From Datura wrightii (taxonomy: Eukaryota > Streptophyta > Magnoliopsida > Solanales > Solanaceae): a stretch of DNA of 64,000 nt. Location of the stretch: contig JASDFA010000003.1 of assembly GCA_035772735.1 (NCBI GenBank), forward strand, positions 104,953,001 to 105,017,000. The letters run 5' to 3'. Made by a program: the position numbers and the translations under genes. This document shows positions 43,271 to 55,920 of this stretch, in pieces. Every line of letters begins with the position of its first letter. Position 1 is the first letter of the stretch. Below the pieces are notes generated by a model. It saw only the letters and a program-made list of their open reading frames with translations, searched no databases and was not told where the DNA came from.

Positions 43271-45963
43271 TGTCACGACCCGAATGGAGGCCCGGATCGT
43301 AAACACGAGACAAGGGACCCCGAGAGACCCCAAGTAGACCCATGGCACATGCATACAACTATTTTCAATTGAACAAGTGGGGCACTAAACATAAAACACA
43401 GCAGAAATGTAACCATATCATAACATCTAGAAATAATGGATGTATATAAGAGCTGAGTACTACATACTAGTCCAAAAGCCTCTACTACATACGATGGGTT
43501 GATGGGAAAACATCCTCAACTAACCTGAACAATACTAAAACTCAAGATAACATAAAAGTCTGTCAAACAACCCTCAGAACATGAGGACTCACCAATGAAC
43601 TGATAGTGTAAGCTAAGATGAACTAAGGATGAAGACGAGCCTGAGAACCGGACCCTTTATCGTGAAACAATAAAGCATAGAAAGTATGCGGTCAGTGCAT
43701 GGAATTTACCAAGAATACAAGGTAAGTAAAACCGCTCTAGCAAGGTAGATTATTTAAAACAGTTCATAATATATCATAAGCTTTCAACATGAGAGGAAAG
43801 GCATACATGTATTCTTTCTGTATTCATAATATTATCATAACATGACCATACATAGCTTTATACATCATGATTCACTCGAATGACTCAAAGCAAAAACATA
43901 ACATTTATATCAAAAGATGAACAATGAGTCAAAACTTGCTTCTTATGCATGCATCCATAACTAATCATCATGAATAGTGAATTTGCAAATCTGAATGATG
44001 TAGACAGTGGGAGACTCGTCACTTGACCGACATACCACGATAGAGCTTACGTGGTCCCAACTATCACACTCAAGTGGGTAGAGTTTTCCATAACCTTTCC
44101 AGCGCGACGGACGATACCATGATATAGATGTCAAGCTGAAGGGCCAATTGGACCTGGGATAGCTCACACGGGAGGTCCCGATAATATAATAGTATCAACC
44201 TAAGTTGGCTCATAGTTCTGGGGCATAGGGTAATCAACGCTTAACCCACCCAGTGCTAGACTCTTCTCCCAAAAATATGCAATGCTCTAAATTGTATATA
44301 ACGAAGCTCAACATCGTCTATTGATGATGCTCAACATGAAAACATGCATGACTCAACATCGTATGAAATGAAGCTCAAAATTGTCTATTGACAAAGCTCA
44401 ATAATGAAATCATTCATAGATTGGACATCATATGAAAATGAAGCTCAATATTGTCCTTCGACAAAGCTCAATAATGAAATCATGCATAGAGTGGACATCA
44501 TATGAAAATGAAGCTCAACATTGTCCTTTGACAAAGCTCAATAATGTCATAAATCTAAATTATACATACATGCATATGAGAAGGTTTATTTCGAAAAATA
44601 CCACAAGCTCAATCATAGGTGGGAGCATCTACTCTAAATCATGTGGTAAGCTATATGTAGAAATCTTTACCCGACATACCAGAAGCTAGAATTTATAATA
44701 AGAATTGGGAAATTTCTCTTTAAACAATGTGGTAATCTTATGTTTGGAAAATCATCGCTTTAATCAACATGTGGGCATCGTCCAAAGATTTATCATATTA
44801 GGATCTACACATTCTTATTTTTGAAAACAATATCATAATCATGGGTAGCTTTAGAAACATTCTTTCCATCACCAACTTCTTCATCATCCACTGTTTACCA
44901 TAAATCACCTCTTTCATGAACTATTCACCATGGACATTTCATATTCAATTTTAAGAAAAACAAATTTTATAGGAGAAACAAGTTATAATCCCCCCAAGCT
45001 TTGTAAATCATGAATATCAACTCAATCTAATCATACCCATGAATAGAGATACAAGAATCATGCAGTTGAGCAAAACCCCATAATTGATTCATTATTTAAC
45101 ACTAAATGATAGGACTTGGGCATGAGTCTTGAAGAAAGACCCCATTAAAACCCTACATACCTGGAAATAGATTTACTCAATGTTCCTTGAATACCCACAA
45201 GGAAATGGATGGAAACTTTGGGAAGAAGACCTTGAATCTCCCAAAAATCTCTCAATGCTTTTGCATGAGAATGAGCATGCATAAAGGACTTAAATTATCT
45301 TATCACACTCAGAAAATATCCAAAATGACGTAGTATAGGGTTTAAAAGTGTGAAAAAGTAAAAAATGCCCTTAATGAACCTGTCTTGAAAACTGGTCGGA
45401 TGAAACCACAAGTGGCCCCAACGGGTCATGGAAACCACCCACAGACCATTCTATCTTCTCATTGAATGAATTACTGAATGCCTTCTCTTCAGAACCTAAC
45501 CAACGAACGGATAAGGCGGGTCGTACTATAATCCAATAGGTCGTTCCTTTGGTCATTGATTACTCCCCCGAACTTTTTAAACTTCTATCCAAAAGCCTCA
45601 CCACGACTCATCATATGCTTCAACTAGTTGTAGTTATTATCCATCCTTTCTCACTAAGATCTGGGCTCCCTTAGCACGAATCCCCACAACGGGTCATTGC
45701 ATGACCCGTCGTACCTTCCTACTGCCAAGTCCACATCCTACCATGACCATAAACGATGGATCGTGTTTACTTACCACTGGCCGTTGAATCAACCACTGTT
45801 TCCCCCCTAACATCAGAACTCCTGAACTCACAGCCACAAACAATGGCCCGTGGATACTTACCACAGGTCGTGGTACATATTGTTTTGTAACTTTTTCCCA
45901 ACTTTCAGCAGTTTTGCATTTTAACTTCTCGAGCTTACTCCGAAGCACTTCTTGGGTATTATA
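43271..45963 (-). repeat. 5' LTR of B
   Basis: 2693 bp, colinear with 27033-29731. It has the 70-bp tandem repeat at about 44290-44550, where two adjacent units (near 44422-44561) are almost identical. Confidence 0.88.
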
Positions 45964-45968
45964 GAACT
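45964..45968. other. Target-site duplication of B, right copy (gaact)
   Basis: Exact repeat of 27028-27032. Confidence 0.85.
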
Positions 45969-46604
45969 GAAGACAGCCGATTTTGTAAATTTGAAGCAGG
46001 GTGACATGTCTGTTCAAGAGTAAACTCTGGAGTTCACCCGGTTATCCAAGTATACACCAGAGTTAGTGGCAGACCATAGGGCTCGGGTGAGCCAATTTGT
46101 GCATGGAGTGGCGAACAACCTAGATAAGGACTGTAGGATCTCCATGTTGCATCGAGATATAGATTTCCCTGCATAGTGTTGTATGCCCAACAAATGAAGA
46201 CAGTGTATTAGAGGAAGAGAGGCCAAAACGGCTAGGATAGACAATTATGGGATTTCTCATACTAGATCAGGGGGTGGACAGCGCCAGCAGTCTCATCATA
46301 GGTCTTTTGCTCCAAGACCATCATCATCTTGTACACCATCTAGATCAGAGGGGATCGGGGAAGCAGGGCTTCAGATTTGAGGGGCTAGGATGGCATGCAA
46401 ATAGAGCACACCTTCCCATCCTACGCATGGTGTGGCAAGAATCACCCAGGGAGGTGTCTTATTGGCTCTGGCGCTTGTTTCGGGTGTGGAAAACATGGAC
46501 AAAAACTCAGGGATTACCCTTCGGCCAGATCAGGAGGCAGCAGAGCCCATATGCTAGCTACTAGTTCAGCCGCTCTAGCAGCACGTCCCTCAAAGTAGGG
46601 CGCC
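45969..46604 (+). pseudogene. A gag, C-terminal half
   Basis: Continues the gag frame from 27032: LKTADFVNLKQGDMSV, a TAA, then FTRLSKYTPELVADH. Frameshifts follow. The zinc-knuckle region is readable at 46395-46598 as CFGCGKHGQKLRDY, in which the metal-binding His and last Cys have become Gln and Tyr. It ends before the protease frame at 46605. Confidence 0.8.
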
Positions 46605-47177
46605 TTGACTAGTTTAGTTGGCGGCCAGAGCCAGAACAAGTTCTATGCCCTTGCGACCCATTGGGAGCAAGAGACTTTACCGGATGTGTTTACTGGTATA
46701 TTACGGGTGTCTCATCTTGATGCTTATTCTTTGTTAGATCCAAGGGCTACCTTGTCTTTTGTCACACCTTATATTGCTAGTGGCTTTGGAGTCAATCCCG
46801 AAATTTTGTCAAAACTATTCTCGCTCTCTACTCCCGTTGGTGAGTCAAATGATGCTAGGCGAGTGTATAGAGGTTTTTTGATTACAATATTGCATAAAGT
46901 CACCTCCACAGACCTTGTAGAGTTATCCATGACGGAATTTGATATTATTCTCAATATGGATTGGTTGTATGCGTCTTATGCTTCTATTAATTGTAGAACT
47001 CATGCTGTGGAGTTTTGCTTTTCGGGTGAGTCAGTCTTGGAGTGGAAGGGTAGTTCAGCGGTGTCTGTAGGTTGTTTCATTTCCTACCTTAAGGCCAGAA
47101 AGATGATTTCCAAGGGTTTTGTGTATCATCTAGTTAGGGTTAAGGATGTTGAGTTTGAGACTAGACTATCCAGTTAG
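46605..47177 (+). pseudogene. A protease
   Basis: The longest clean frame of A (190 codons). Retropepsin-like domain with FVTPYIASGFGV, ARRVYRG, DIILNMDWLY and the linker SKGFVYHLVRVKDV. The active-site box reads DPRA, so the invariant Gly after the catalytic Asp position is Arg and the enzyme would be dead. The frame then stops, and reverse transcriptase follows in another frame. Confidence 0.85.
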
Positions 47178-48490
47178 TTTCAGTAGTTTATGAGTATCCG
47201 AAAGTCTTCCCAGATGATTTACCAGGAATACCTCCTAAGACGGAGATTGATTTTGGCATCGACCTTCTCCCCAACACACAACCTATATGTATTCCTCCCT
47301 ACAAAATGGATCCAGCCGAGCTAAAGGAGTTGAAAGAGAAGTTGAAGGATCTCTTTGATAAGGGTTTCATTAGATAGAGAAAGTCTTCATGGGGTGCACC
47401 AGTCTTATTTGTCCGAAAGAAGGATGGTTCCCTTCGGATGTGCATTGACTATCGGCAATTGAACAAGGTTACCATCAAGAACAGGTATCCTCTGCTCAGG
47501 CTTGATGATTTATTACCAGCTTCAGGGTGCCAAGTGTTTCTCAAAGGTAGATTTTATATTCGGATACCACCAGCTCAGAGTTCAGGAGAGCGACATCTAG
47601 AAGACAGACTTAAGGACGTGGTATGGTCATTATGAGTTTTTAGTTATGTCTTTTGGTCTAACAAATGCTCTTGCAACTTTTATGGATTTGATGAACAGGG
47701 TGTTCAAGCCATACCTGGACATGTTCGTGATTGTGTTTATTAATGACATCTTAATATACTCTCAGAGTGAGGAGGAGCATGCCACTCATTTGAGGGTGGT
47801 GCTACAGACTCTCAAGGATCGCCAATTATATGCTAAATTTTTTAAGTGCAACTTTTGGTTGAACTCCGTGGCATTTTTAGGCCATGTGGCAACAAGTGAG
47901 GGCATAAAGATAGACTCGTAGAAAATAGAAGCAGTGAAGAATTCGCCTAGACCGGTGAATCCTTCAGATATCCAGAGCTTTCTGGGTCTAGCTGGCTACT
48001 ATCAGAGATTTGTAGAAGGCTTCTCATCAATTGCAGAACCCTTGACCAAATTGACCTTGAAGAATGAGAAATTCTAATGGTCGGAAGCTTGTGAGAAGAG
48101 CTTTCAAGAGTTGAAGGCCCGATTTACTTCAACACCGGTGTTAACTGTACCTTAGGGAACTGATGGGTTCATGGTGTATAGTGATGCTTCAAGGGTAGGA
48201 CTTGGGTGTGTATTGATTTATCAAAGAAAAGTTATAGCATATGCCTCCAGATATCTAAAAGTACATAAGAAGAATTACTCGACTCATGATCTTGAATTAG
48301 CCGCGACGGTATTCTCCTTGAGAATATGGTGACACTATTTGTACAGGGTCCACGTGGATGGTTTTTTGGACAATAAGAGATTACAATATATGTTTACACA
48401 GAAGGATCTCCAATCTTCGGTAAAGGAGGTGGTTGGATCTACTCAAGGACTACGGTATGAGTGTCCTTTACCATTCAGGTAAGGCCAATG
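47178..48490 (+). pseudogene. A reverse transcriptase and RNase H
   Basis: Blocks in order: EYPKVFPDDLPG, a TAG near 47377, MCIDYRQLNKVTIKNRYPL (47438-), a frameshifted stretch to 47640, MSFGLTNA (47646-), box FINDILIYS where the first catalytic Asp (47742-47744) is Asn, LGHVATSEGIKIDS, then a TAG and further stops. RNase H is readable from about 48150 (YSDASRVGLG, ELAATVFSL, DNKRLQYMF for the usual TDHKSLQY), and the catalytic TDH becomes LDN. Multiple lesions make it inactive. Confidence 0.85.
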
Positions 48491-50060
48491 TAGTAGCAGA
48501 TGCACTTAGTAGACTTTATATGGAGAGTGTGTCCCATGTGGATGAGGCGAAAAAGGAGTTAGTGAAAGATATGCATCGACTCGCAAGGTTGGGAGTCCGG
48601 TTGGTTGACTCGAGTGATGGCGGTGTTGTCATTCAGAATGGATCAGAATCTTCTTTGGGGACTAATGTGTAATCTAGGCAAGAGGAGGACCCAATTCTTG
48701 TAAAGTTAAAGGAGGTCGTTCAGAATAAAAAGGTAGAGGTCTTTTCCAAAGGGGCAGATGGTGTGCTTTGGTACTAGGGTCGCTTAGAAGTTTTAGATGT
48801 TGATGATTTGAGGAGCTGAATGTTACACGAGGCTTATAGATCTATGTGTTCTATCCATCCAGGTGACACCAAGATGTATCATGACTTATGGAAAGTCTAT
48901 TGGTGGAATGGCATGAAGGACATAGAAGAATTTGTAGCTAAGTGTCTAAACTGTCAGCAAGTAAAGGTCGAGCACCAGAGACCAGGAGGTGTGATTCAAA
49001 ATATCAGTATTCCCACTTGATGTGGGAAAAAATTAATATGGATTTTATCACAAGCTTACCTCGTACTCGTCGACAATATGACTCCATTTGGGTTGTGGTA
49101 GATAGGTTGACCAAGGCTGCTCATTTTCTACCCAGGCAAAACCACAGATTCGGTAGAGGATTATGCAAAACTATACATCCCAGAGCTAGTTTGATTGCAT
49201 CGAGGTCCCTTATCCATCATTTCGGACATAGGTACCCAATTTACCTCTCAGTTTTGGAAGTCTTTTCAAAAATGACTTGGTACTTAGGTTAAGCTCAGCA
49301 CAGTGTTTCACATGCAAACGGATGGTCAAGTGCAGCAAATAATTCATACTCTCAAAGAAATGTTGAGAGCATACGTGATTGACTTCAAGAGTAGTTGGAA
49401 TGATCATTTTCCCCTTATCGAGTTTGCGTACAATAACAGCTACCATTCCAATATTCAGATGGCTCCGTTTGAGGCTCTCTATGGGCAGAGATGTATATCG
49501 CCCATTGGTTGGTTCAAAGTTTGTGAAGCTACAATGATAGGACCAGATTCGGTCCATGAGGCTAAGGAGAAGGTTTAGCTCATACGGGACATGTTGAAAA
49601 TAGCACAAAGTTGCCAAAAGTCCTATGCTGATGTGAGAAGGAAGGAATTAGAACTCGAGGTGGATGATTAGGTGTTTTTGAAGGTATCTCCCATGAAGGG
49701 AGTGATGCGGTTTGGAAAGAAAGGAAAACTCATCCCTTGTTATGTTGGCCCCTACCAGATTGGAAAACGGGTTAGCAAGGTGCCATATGAATTGGAGTTG
49801 CCCTTAGAATTAGTTTCTGTGCATCCTATATTATATGTATCACTCTTAAAGAAGTTTTTGGGTGATCCAGCCCTAGTTGTTCCAATGGACAATATTAGTG
49901 TGAAAGGAAGCCTTAGTTATGAAGAGGTTCCGGTGGAAATACTGGATCGTCAGTTTCGAAGGCTAAGGAACAAGGAAGAAGGTTCAGTCAACGTTTTATG
50001 GAGGGATTAGAATGTTGAAGGAGATATGTGGGAAGCTGAGGCAAACATGATGGATAGATA
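48491..50060 (+). pseudogene. A integrase with chromodomain-like end
   Basis: N-terminal zinc-binding module at 48820-49020 (HEAY, then CLNC) and linker SHVDEAKKEL upstream. The core has INMDF near 49035 (first acidic residue kept), SDIGTQFTSQFW near 49222 (second kept) and DGQVQQ near 49321, where the catalytic Glu is Gln. EFAYNNSYHSNI and YGQRCISPI follow. The C-terminal module at 49672-50010 has GPYQIGKRV and ends in VEILDRQFRRLRNKE and YPHLF, a worn chromodomain of the Tekay type that would steer insertion to heterochromatin. There are several stops. Confidence 0.84.
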
Positions 50061-50305
50061 CCCACATTTATTCTCTACCGGCTCAGCTCTAGCTTGAGGT
50101 ATCATTTTTGCTCTCAAACCCTGTTTAGTTTTCATGTTCATTGATGTGCCCAAGTTTCCTTTATGTATATGGATGTATGTATATTCTGTGAATTAAGTTC
50201 AGCTATGTAGTTGGAATCAAAGATAGTCACTCCGTTAGTATTCCGCTTAAATGATCAGTATTCGAACATGATGATTGCGTTTCTCTTCTTTTTTGTATGC
50301 TTTCC

Positions 50306-50340
50306 AACATTCGAGAACGAATGTTCCCAAGGGGGAGATA
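50306..50340 (+). promoter_or_regulatory. A 3' hairpin and polypurine tract
   Basis: AACATTCG AGAA CGAATGTT (50306-50325) is a perfect 8-bp stem. CCCAAGGGGGAGATA then abuts the LTR. From 50061 to 50305 is 3' non-coding sequence without a gene. Confidence 0.82.
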
Positions 50341-50341
50341 T

Positions 50342-52481
50342 TTTTATACCTTGGAAGCCTAAAATCAGACCCAAGAGTTTAAATGGAGAAAAATTAAAAT
50401 TAGGCGTTATCAGAACGGGTCGTGAGGTGACCCGTGGGAGTAGCCCACAAGTCGTGATGTGATGTGGTGAGGCTTAGGAGAAGAGTTCCGAATTTTGGAA
50501 TTTGACTCCCCATGGACATGTCCACGGGTTGTCGTCAGGCCCCAACAACACATTAGGTCAGTCATGGGAAGTGGTGATTGAGAAAGGAAAAGAAGAAGGT
50601 AGTGAACCTAATAAAAGGACCCCACGAGTCGTGGTTAGTCACCATGAGTCATGGGATGAGTCATGAGTAGTAGGGTAAAGTTTAATTAAGATTGATAAGC
50701 AATGTACTTGACGGATGATGGGACGAGTTGTGGCCATAGGTGACGAGTCGGTATGTCCCTCGTGAGGACTAACTGGCAGTTATTTTTTGCGAATTTAGTA
50801 AGGGTGTTTTCGTAATTTCAAAGATCCTAAGGCCTAAACTACGTCGTTTTAAGTTATGAATGATGACTTTTCAGGGGGTTAAGTTCATTTTAGGCCATTT
50901 TCATATCCATGCATGCAAGAGTGATAGTCTAGAGAAGTGATCAAGGCAAATCCTTTGAGGTTCTCTCAATTTCTTCTTTGGGAATTTAAGGGAGTGTAAG
51001 AATCAACTATAATCAGGTATGTAGGGTTATGAGTGGGTGTTTTCGTTAATACCAATGCCCAAACTCTCCTAATTCGTAAAGTTTTGTTTAAAAATATTAT
51101 GGGGTTTTATCTTAAATCTTTTGAAAATCTAATGATCTATCCATGGGTTATTACTTCTCATATTTTACATTATATCTAGTGGATCAAGATCAGATTTTTG
51201 CAACTATTTCGATTATAATTTATTCATTTCAATTTCAAGTAAATTATGCCTAATTATGCAAGTTCTACGATGAATCGAATTATGATCTTTATCTCTATTG
51301 TTGATGTTCATAAACTCATCATGAATTATGAGTCACGGTATGGATTTATTCAAAATCCCATTATGAATATATGGTTTAAAAGAATATACATGAATTACAA
51401 GAATGCATGAACCTCATAATTTACTAATTATGTTCTTGGCCGACTCACGGGCCTTACTCTCATGGCTAGTTCATGTATTTACAAGCATCTTTATGATTAT
51501 CATGATTTAACTAGTCCATGAATCATATATATATATATTATCCTATGAGCACTATATATGTTTCGGGAGTAGTATTTAACATCGATTAGGTTTAGGGCCC
51601 AGGTTTTGCCCCGAATCTTAGAACTACATGCCACCATAGGATATGATGGGACCTCCTTCGAGACTATCCCCTTTAGCTAAATGGTCCCTTTCATGTGTGA
51701 TATCACGCCCCTCATGGTTCTATCCTTAGCAAGGTACGAACACCCTCCCGACTAGGGATTTACTGGTCGGGATCCATGTATGCTCAGATGGGGTATGTCG
51801 GTTATGAGAATCTCCCATTGTTCCGCATGTTTTATGCATTATTATGTTTATGTTAATTTTACTAAAGCAATGATTTATAAAGTTTCTCTTATTACTGTGG
51901 TAATGAATGGATTACGAATGTTTTGAAAACCTTGTGCCTTATGTTATTGTATGATATTTATGTTATGAGTATGTTGTTCCACTCTCATGATCTCTTATGA
52001 GAATTTTATGGATTTTTAAATGTCTGTTTTGCTTACCTTACATACTCGGTACATTCCACATACTGACTGCATACTCTATGTTGTATAGTTTCATGATAAA
52101 TGACTCGGCTCTAAGGCTCAACCCCGTTCATAGTTAGTATTCAGTGTCAGCATCTTATACTTGTTGGTGAGTCCTCATCTCCCGAGTACTAGACTTATTC
52201 AGATTTCCTCTATGTATTTTCATTTTTGAGCTTATTCGAGTTAGTTGGGGTCTTATCCGATTAACTCATCATGTTTAGAGGCTTTTTAGACAAAAGGATG
52301 TACTCAACTTCGGATTGTGTATTCTGATGTTATGTTTATTTCAGACTTCCACTAAAATTATTATGTTGATTCTTCAGTTTTATTGATCGAGTTAAATGTA
52401 TGCTTATGCTATGGTCAAATTGGGGTCTCTCGAGGCTCCTTGTTCCATGTTAGGATCCGGGTCTACGTTCGGGTGGTGAAA
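50342..52481 (+). repeat. 3' LTR of A
   Basis: 2140 bp, colinear with 24232-26317 except for extra sequence around 50455-50545. Both termini are mutated (TT start, AA end), but the outer end is fixed by the target duplication. Confidence 0.85.
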
Positions 52482-52486
52482 GCATC
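52482..52486. other. Target-site duplication of A, right copy (gcatc)
   Basis: Exact repeat of 24227-24231. Confidence 0.88.
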
Positions 52487-53199
52487 CATTACGTCATCAC
52501 CACTTGCTTTTGGGTCAACAACATCTTTGGGCTTCATACCCATATCTTCCAACAATTTTCCACTTCTAGTCACAATCTCCACACAATGGCCATCCTTCTT
52601 AGAATTGGGTACGGTGTCACTAGGAAGTGTCCCATTCATTCGGGGATTCCTTTGGGAAGACAAATGATTCATTTGCGCTTCCAAGTTCTTAATCGATGCT
52701 GAGTGGAAGTTCACTATTTAGGATACGTTCGACACCTCCCCTTTCAACTCCTTACCTCCACTTTTGGTGGATTCCACTCTCTTGAGTACTCTAGCAAGCA
52801 TCTATTCAATCTTAGAGCTTCCTACATTACTCACACCAGGTTGAAATTGGGGAGTTTTAGACTTGGAGCGAAAACATATGGGTTAGAGCCTTGGCAATAA
52901 CATTCCCCATCACAATTTTGATCATGATTACCTCATTTGTCATTTTTATCAACCAAACCTTTGTTGTCGCAGTTTCTCCAACCTTAATTCTCTTCCCATG
53001 GGCACTAAGGTCCTTGATTGGCACCTTGGTACCCTGAGCGAGAACCCCCCATTTGATTTTCCATGAATTGACATTCTTCTTCATACCTAGTTGGTGAGGC
53101 TTCCCCTTCATACTGCATTGGACCTTGAATCCTAACTACATTAACGTTCTTTGATCCAGTTCCTATGACGTGCTTCGCCATCAACTTGAGATGGGCCAT
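52487..53199 (-). pseudogene. E gag, middle part
   Basis: The minus strand reads, in blocks, LKLMAKHVIGTGSKNVNVV (just below 53199), EEECQFMENQMGG, then a degraded hydrophilic stretch, and IKNLEAQMNHLSSQRNPRMNG plus LPSDTVPN at 52714-52487. These match the gag of a Solanaceae Athila-like family I recognise. It lies between the D and A insertions. Several frameshifts are present. Confidence 0.78.
53195..53199. other. Target-site duplication of D, left copy (gccat)
   Basis: Exact repeat at 59303-59307, in E gag. Confidence 0.88.
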
Positions 53200-54150
53200 T
53201 GATCTCGGGCAAAATAGCATGCCCGAGTGACGCTTGACAATTTAATTTAGTCTTGTTTAGCTAAGTAATTGTATACATTTTCATGTGATTTTATATAAAT
53301 GTGAATATATGTGCTAACCAACATGATTAGTCCTTGTTTTGTAGGTTTCAATGATTTTGAGGAACTAATTTATAAGTTGGTGAAGTAGCGGAATGGAGTC
53401 GGGAGCAGATGCGGCAGGCAGGCAGCACCAGCACGCCAGCAACGTGCCACGCCGTGCCAGCTGCGCGACACAGCAAGGCCAACGTGCTGCATGAGCAGCG
53501 TGTCACATTGGCAGCGCGGTGACACTCGGCAGTTTTGGCATCCGGAGGCAATTTCGAGAGAGCCTTCGCGTTATATCCGTGTCACGGAGGTAGTGCTCCG
53601 CGATACACTCCATGACACGGAGCCATTCCACGACAGGATAAATTGTGCATGTTTCTCATTTATTATAAATAGGTCCCTTAGCTCCTAAATCCAATTTGTC
53701 ACAATTTTATTCTGGAAAACTACCTAGGAGTGAAGGGAGAAGCGGGAGAACTCATCTAGGGTTTGGCAAATTCCCTTCTCATCTACCAAATTCTTGTAAG
53801 TATATTAGTTTAGTTGTAGTTTCTTGTAGTTTTACAAACATGAATGGCTAGAACCCTTCCTCTAGGGTTGAAGCCATGAATTATGATTGCGATTTTATGA
53901 AATTGCTTTGGAATTAAGTTATTGATTGTTGTTTTCGTCTTGCATTCTTGATTGTTGGTTGTTTTTATGATTAATCACCATGAAAGCATATATGTTAGCT
54001 TGGGCATTGGCTTGATAAAGCATTACATAGGTCAGGACATGAGAATGTGAGGAGCATGTTTGTATCTCACGATATAATTTCGTATTAGGATAGAAATATA
54101 CCTAACACCTTGCTTGGTTGATAAAATGGGGGTTATTAAAGACCAACTTG
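53200..54150 (+). repeat. 5' LTR of D, truncated
   Basis: The first 951 of about 1472 bp, with roughly 5% divergence from the 3' LTR by eye. GC palindromes lie at 53390-53640, followed by a TATA box TATAAATAGG at 53664-53673. It breaks off in GACCAACTTG. Confidence 0.88.
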
Positions 54151-55877
54151 GAGAAGACATATGATGAGTTGTACACTTTGTTGAACAGAATTGCACAAGG
54201 AAATCCAGAGTGGCACAGTGAGTCATCGAGGGGGGCAGGAAAGAGATCGGGTTGATAGAAGTAGATGGTTTGAATGCCTTGGCAGCACAGTTAGCTTCAT
54301 TCCAACATCAAATGATTACTCAGTTCAATAAACTGAGTATGAACCAACACCAGGGCTAGGTTAATGCAGTTCAACAAGCTCCGAGTTGGTGTGAAATTTG
54401 TGGTAATAATGCGCACAATGCAGAATCTTGTGGAGCCAATCCGGAATCAGTCAATTTTTTTGGTAATGTGCATAGGAATCAGAATTTTGGGAACAACTCC
54501 AACAGAAATTGGCAGGGCCACCCGAATTTTTCTTGGGGTGGAAACCAAAAACAGAATTATATACAACCTCAACAACAGCTGTATCAGCATAATAGGAAAA
54601 ATGATGGGCAATTGAGTAGCAGCATTGAGGAAACACTGCAGAAAATTAGGGAGACCCAAAATTAGTTAGCGGAAAATCAGGCGAGGATGGAAACAGACTT
54701 AATGAATCAGCAAGTAGCCACCCGCAATCTTGAAAAACAAGTGGGTCAGATAGTAGCTGCTCAGAACATGAGGTCGCAGGGGGGATTACTAAGAGATGCA
54801 GATCCTAACCCCCGGCAAATCAATGCCATCAGTCTTAGAAGCGGAAAGCAATTAGCTGATGTAGTGCCTAAAGAGTTGAGAAAGGAGGTGTTGCCGAAGT
54901 TGGTTAGACCAGGACCATCCACTGACACGGGAGCGAATCAGAGTGCTGGGCAAAAAAATGCACAACCTGCATTGCAGCCAGCACAAAGACCACCACCACC
55001 ATTCCCTCAGAAAGTCAGAAAGAGCAAGGAGGAGGAATGCTTCAAAATGTTTTTCGAAAGTTTCAAAGAACTTCACATAAATTTGCCACTTATTGATGTC
55101 ATGCAGGGAATGCCCAAGTATGCTAAATACCTGAAGGACGTGATGGAGAACAAAGTTAGATTGGTGGATGTCCAGACTGTAGCACTGATTGAGGAGTGCA
55201 GTCATAGGGTATTGAGCAAAATGCCGAAGAAGCTCAAAGACCCAGGGAGTTTTACCCTCCCCATACAAATTGGTAAAGCTGAGGTGCTACGATCTTTGTG
55301 TGATCTAGGGGCAGTAGTTAATCTAATCCCCCTATCCTTATTCAACACCCTAGGGTTGGGAAAATCGAGGCCGACAAAGTTGATGTTGCAGCTGGCTGAC
55401 AAGTCGCGAGTGACACCTGATGGAATAATAGAGGACCTTCTCATCAAAGTAGGTAAGTTCATTATACCTGTTGATTTTATTGTCTTAGATTTTCAAGTTG
55501 ATGACCAGGTACCCCTAATCTTGGTACGGCCATTCTTGGCCACCGGAGGAGTGGTGATTGACTTGAAAGCAGGGACCCTGAAAATGAGGGTTGAGGATGA
55601 AGAAGAACTCTTCCGCGTTTACCAAGAAATGAACCCATCCGCACACTATAGAAACCTTTGTCAGGTAAGTGTGTTGTCAGAGGATGAGTGTGTGGTGGAG
55701 GATTCCACAGGTGCACGGCTGAAAGCAATGTCAAGTGTTCAGCCCGTGACTGATAGAGGACTTCAAATTGAGAAGAAGTTGGAGAAACAGAGGAACAGAG
55801 TGGAGGTTGTTTCCTCTAAACAACAAAAGAAAAGGAGATGGTTCTCGAAAGAGAACCCAGGTATGAGGATGTCCTGA
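54151..55877 (+). pseudogene. D gag-protease, 5'-truncated
   Basis: Begins inside gag at EKTYDELYTLLNRIAQG, homologous to C near 32341. A frameshift near 54240, TAG at about 54358 and TAG at 54663-54665 interrupt it. The rest is open at 54687-55877 (396 codons). Zinc knuckle CEICGNNAHNAESC lies near 54393-54434, with an Asn/Gln-rich stretch and Pro-rich linker. The retropepsin-like domain has LCDLGAVVNLIP, LILVRPFLATG and a basic C-terminus after the domain (KQQKKRRW). Compared with C, the order is the same and the protease ends in an extra basic tail. Confidence 0.82.
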
Positions 55878-55920
55878 AAAGGTCAGTCCACGTCGGGCCA
55901 CGACGTAAAATAAGGCGCTG

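Larger units (their letters stand above)
27033..45963 (-). mobile_element. Element B: Tekay-like retrotransposon, both LTRs, interrupted by C
   Basis: On the minus strand: 5' LTR 45963-43271, primer site, gag, protease, then directly integrase (reverse transcriptase and RNase H deleted), 3' non-coding region split by C (39851 and 30053-29767), hairpin and polypurine tract, 3' LTR 29731-27033. Exact target duplication gaact. The outer termini are mutated (TT for TG at 27033, TA for CA at 45963), while the inner ends are intact. Confidence 0.9.
24232..52481 (+). mobile_element. Element A: Tekay-like retrotransposon, both LTRs, interrupted by B
   Basis: 5' LTR 24232-26317, primer site, gag 26523-27032, interruption by B, rest of gag, protease, reverse transcriptase, RNase H, integrase with chromodomain-like end (45969-50060), polypurine tract, 3' LTR 50342-52481. 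The target duplication gcatc is exact. It carries all domains but each is damaged. LTR divergence is about 10% over the parts compared by eye. The gag frame is continuous over the B site when one gaact copy is removed. Confidence 0.92.

Noticed and set aside
49210..49617. 135-codon minus-strand frame
   Set aside because: Shadow of the integrase core of A.
51525..51545. Short AT dinucleotide run, with CT and GAA runs near 6070 and 61078
   Set aside because: Simple repeats of a few units, ordinary in LTR and leader sequence.
54852..55268. 138-codon minus-strand frame
   Set aside because: Antisense to the protease-encoding frame of D. No homology recognised.
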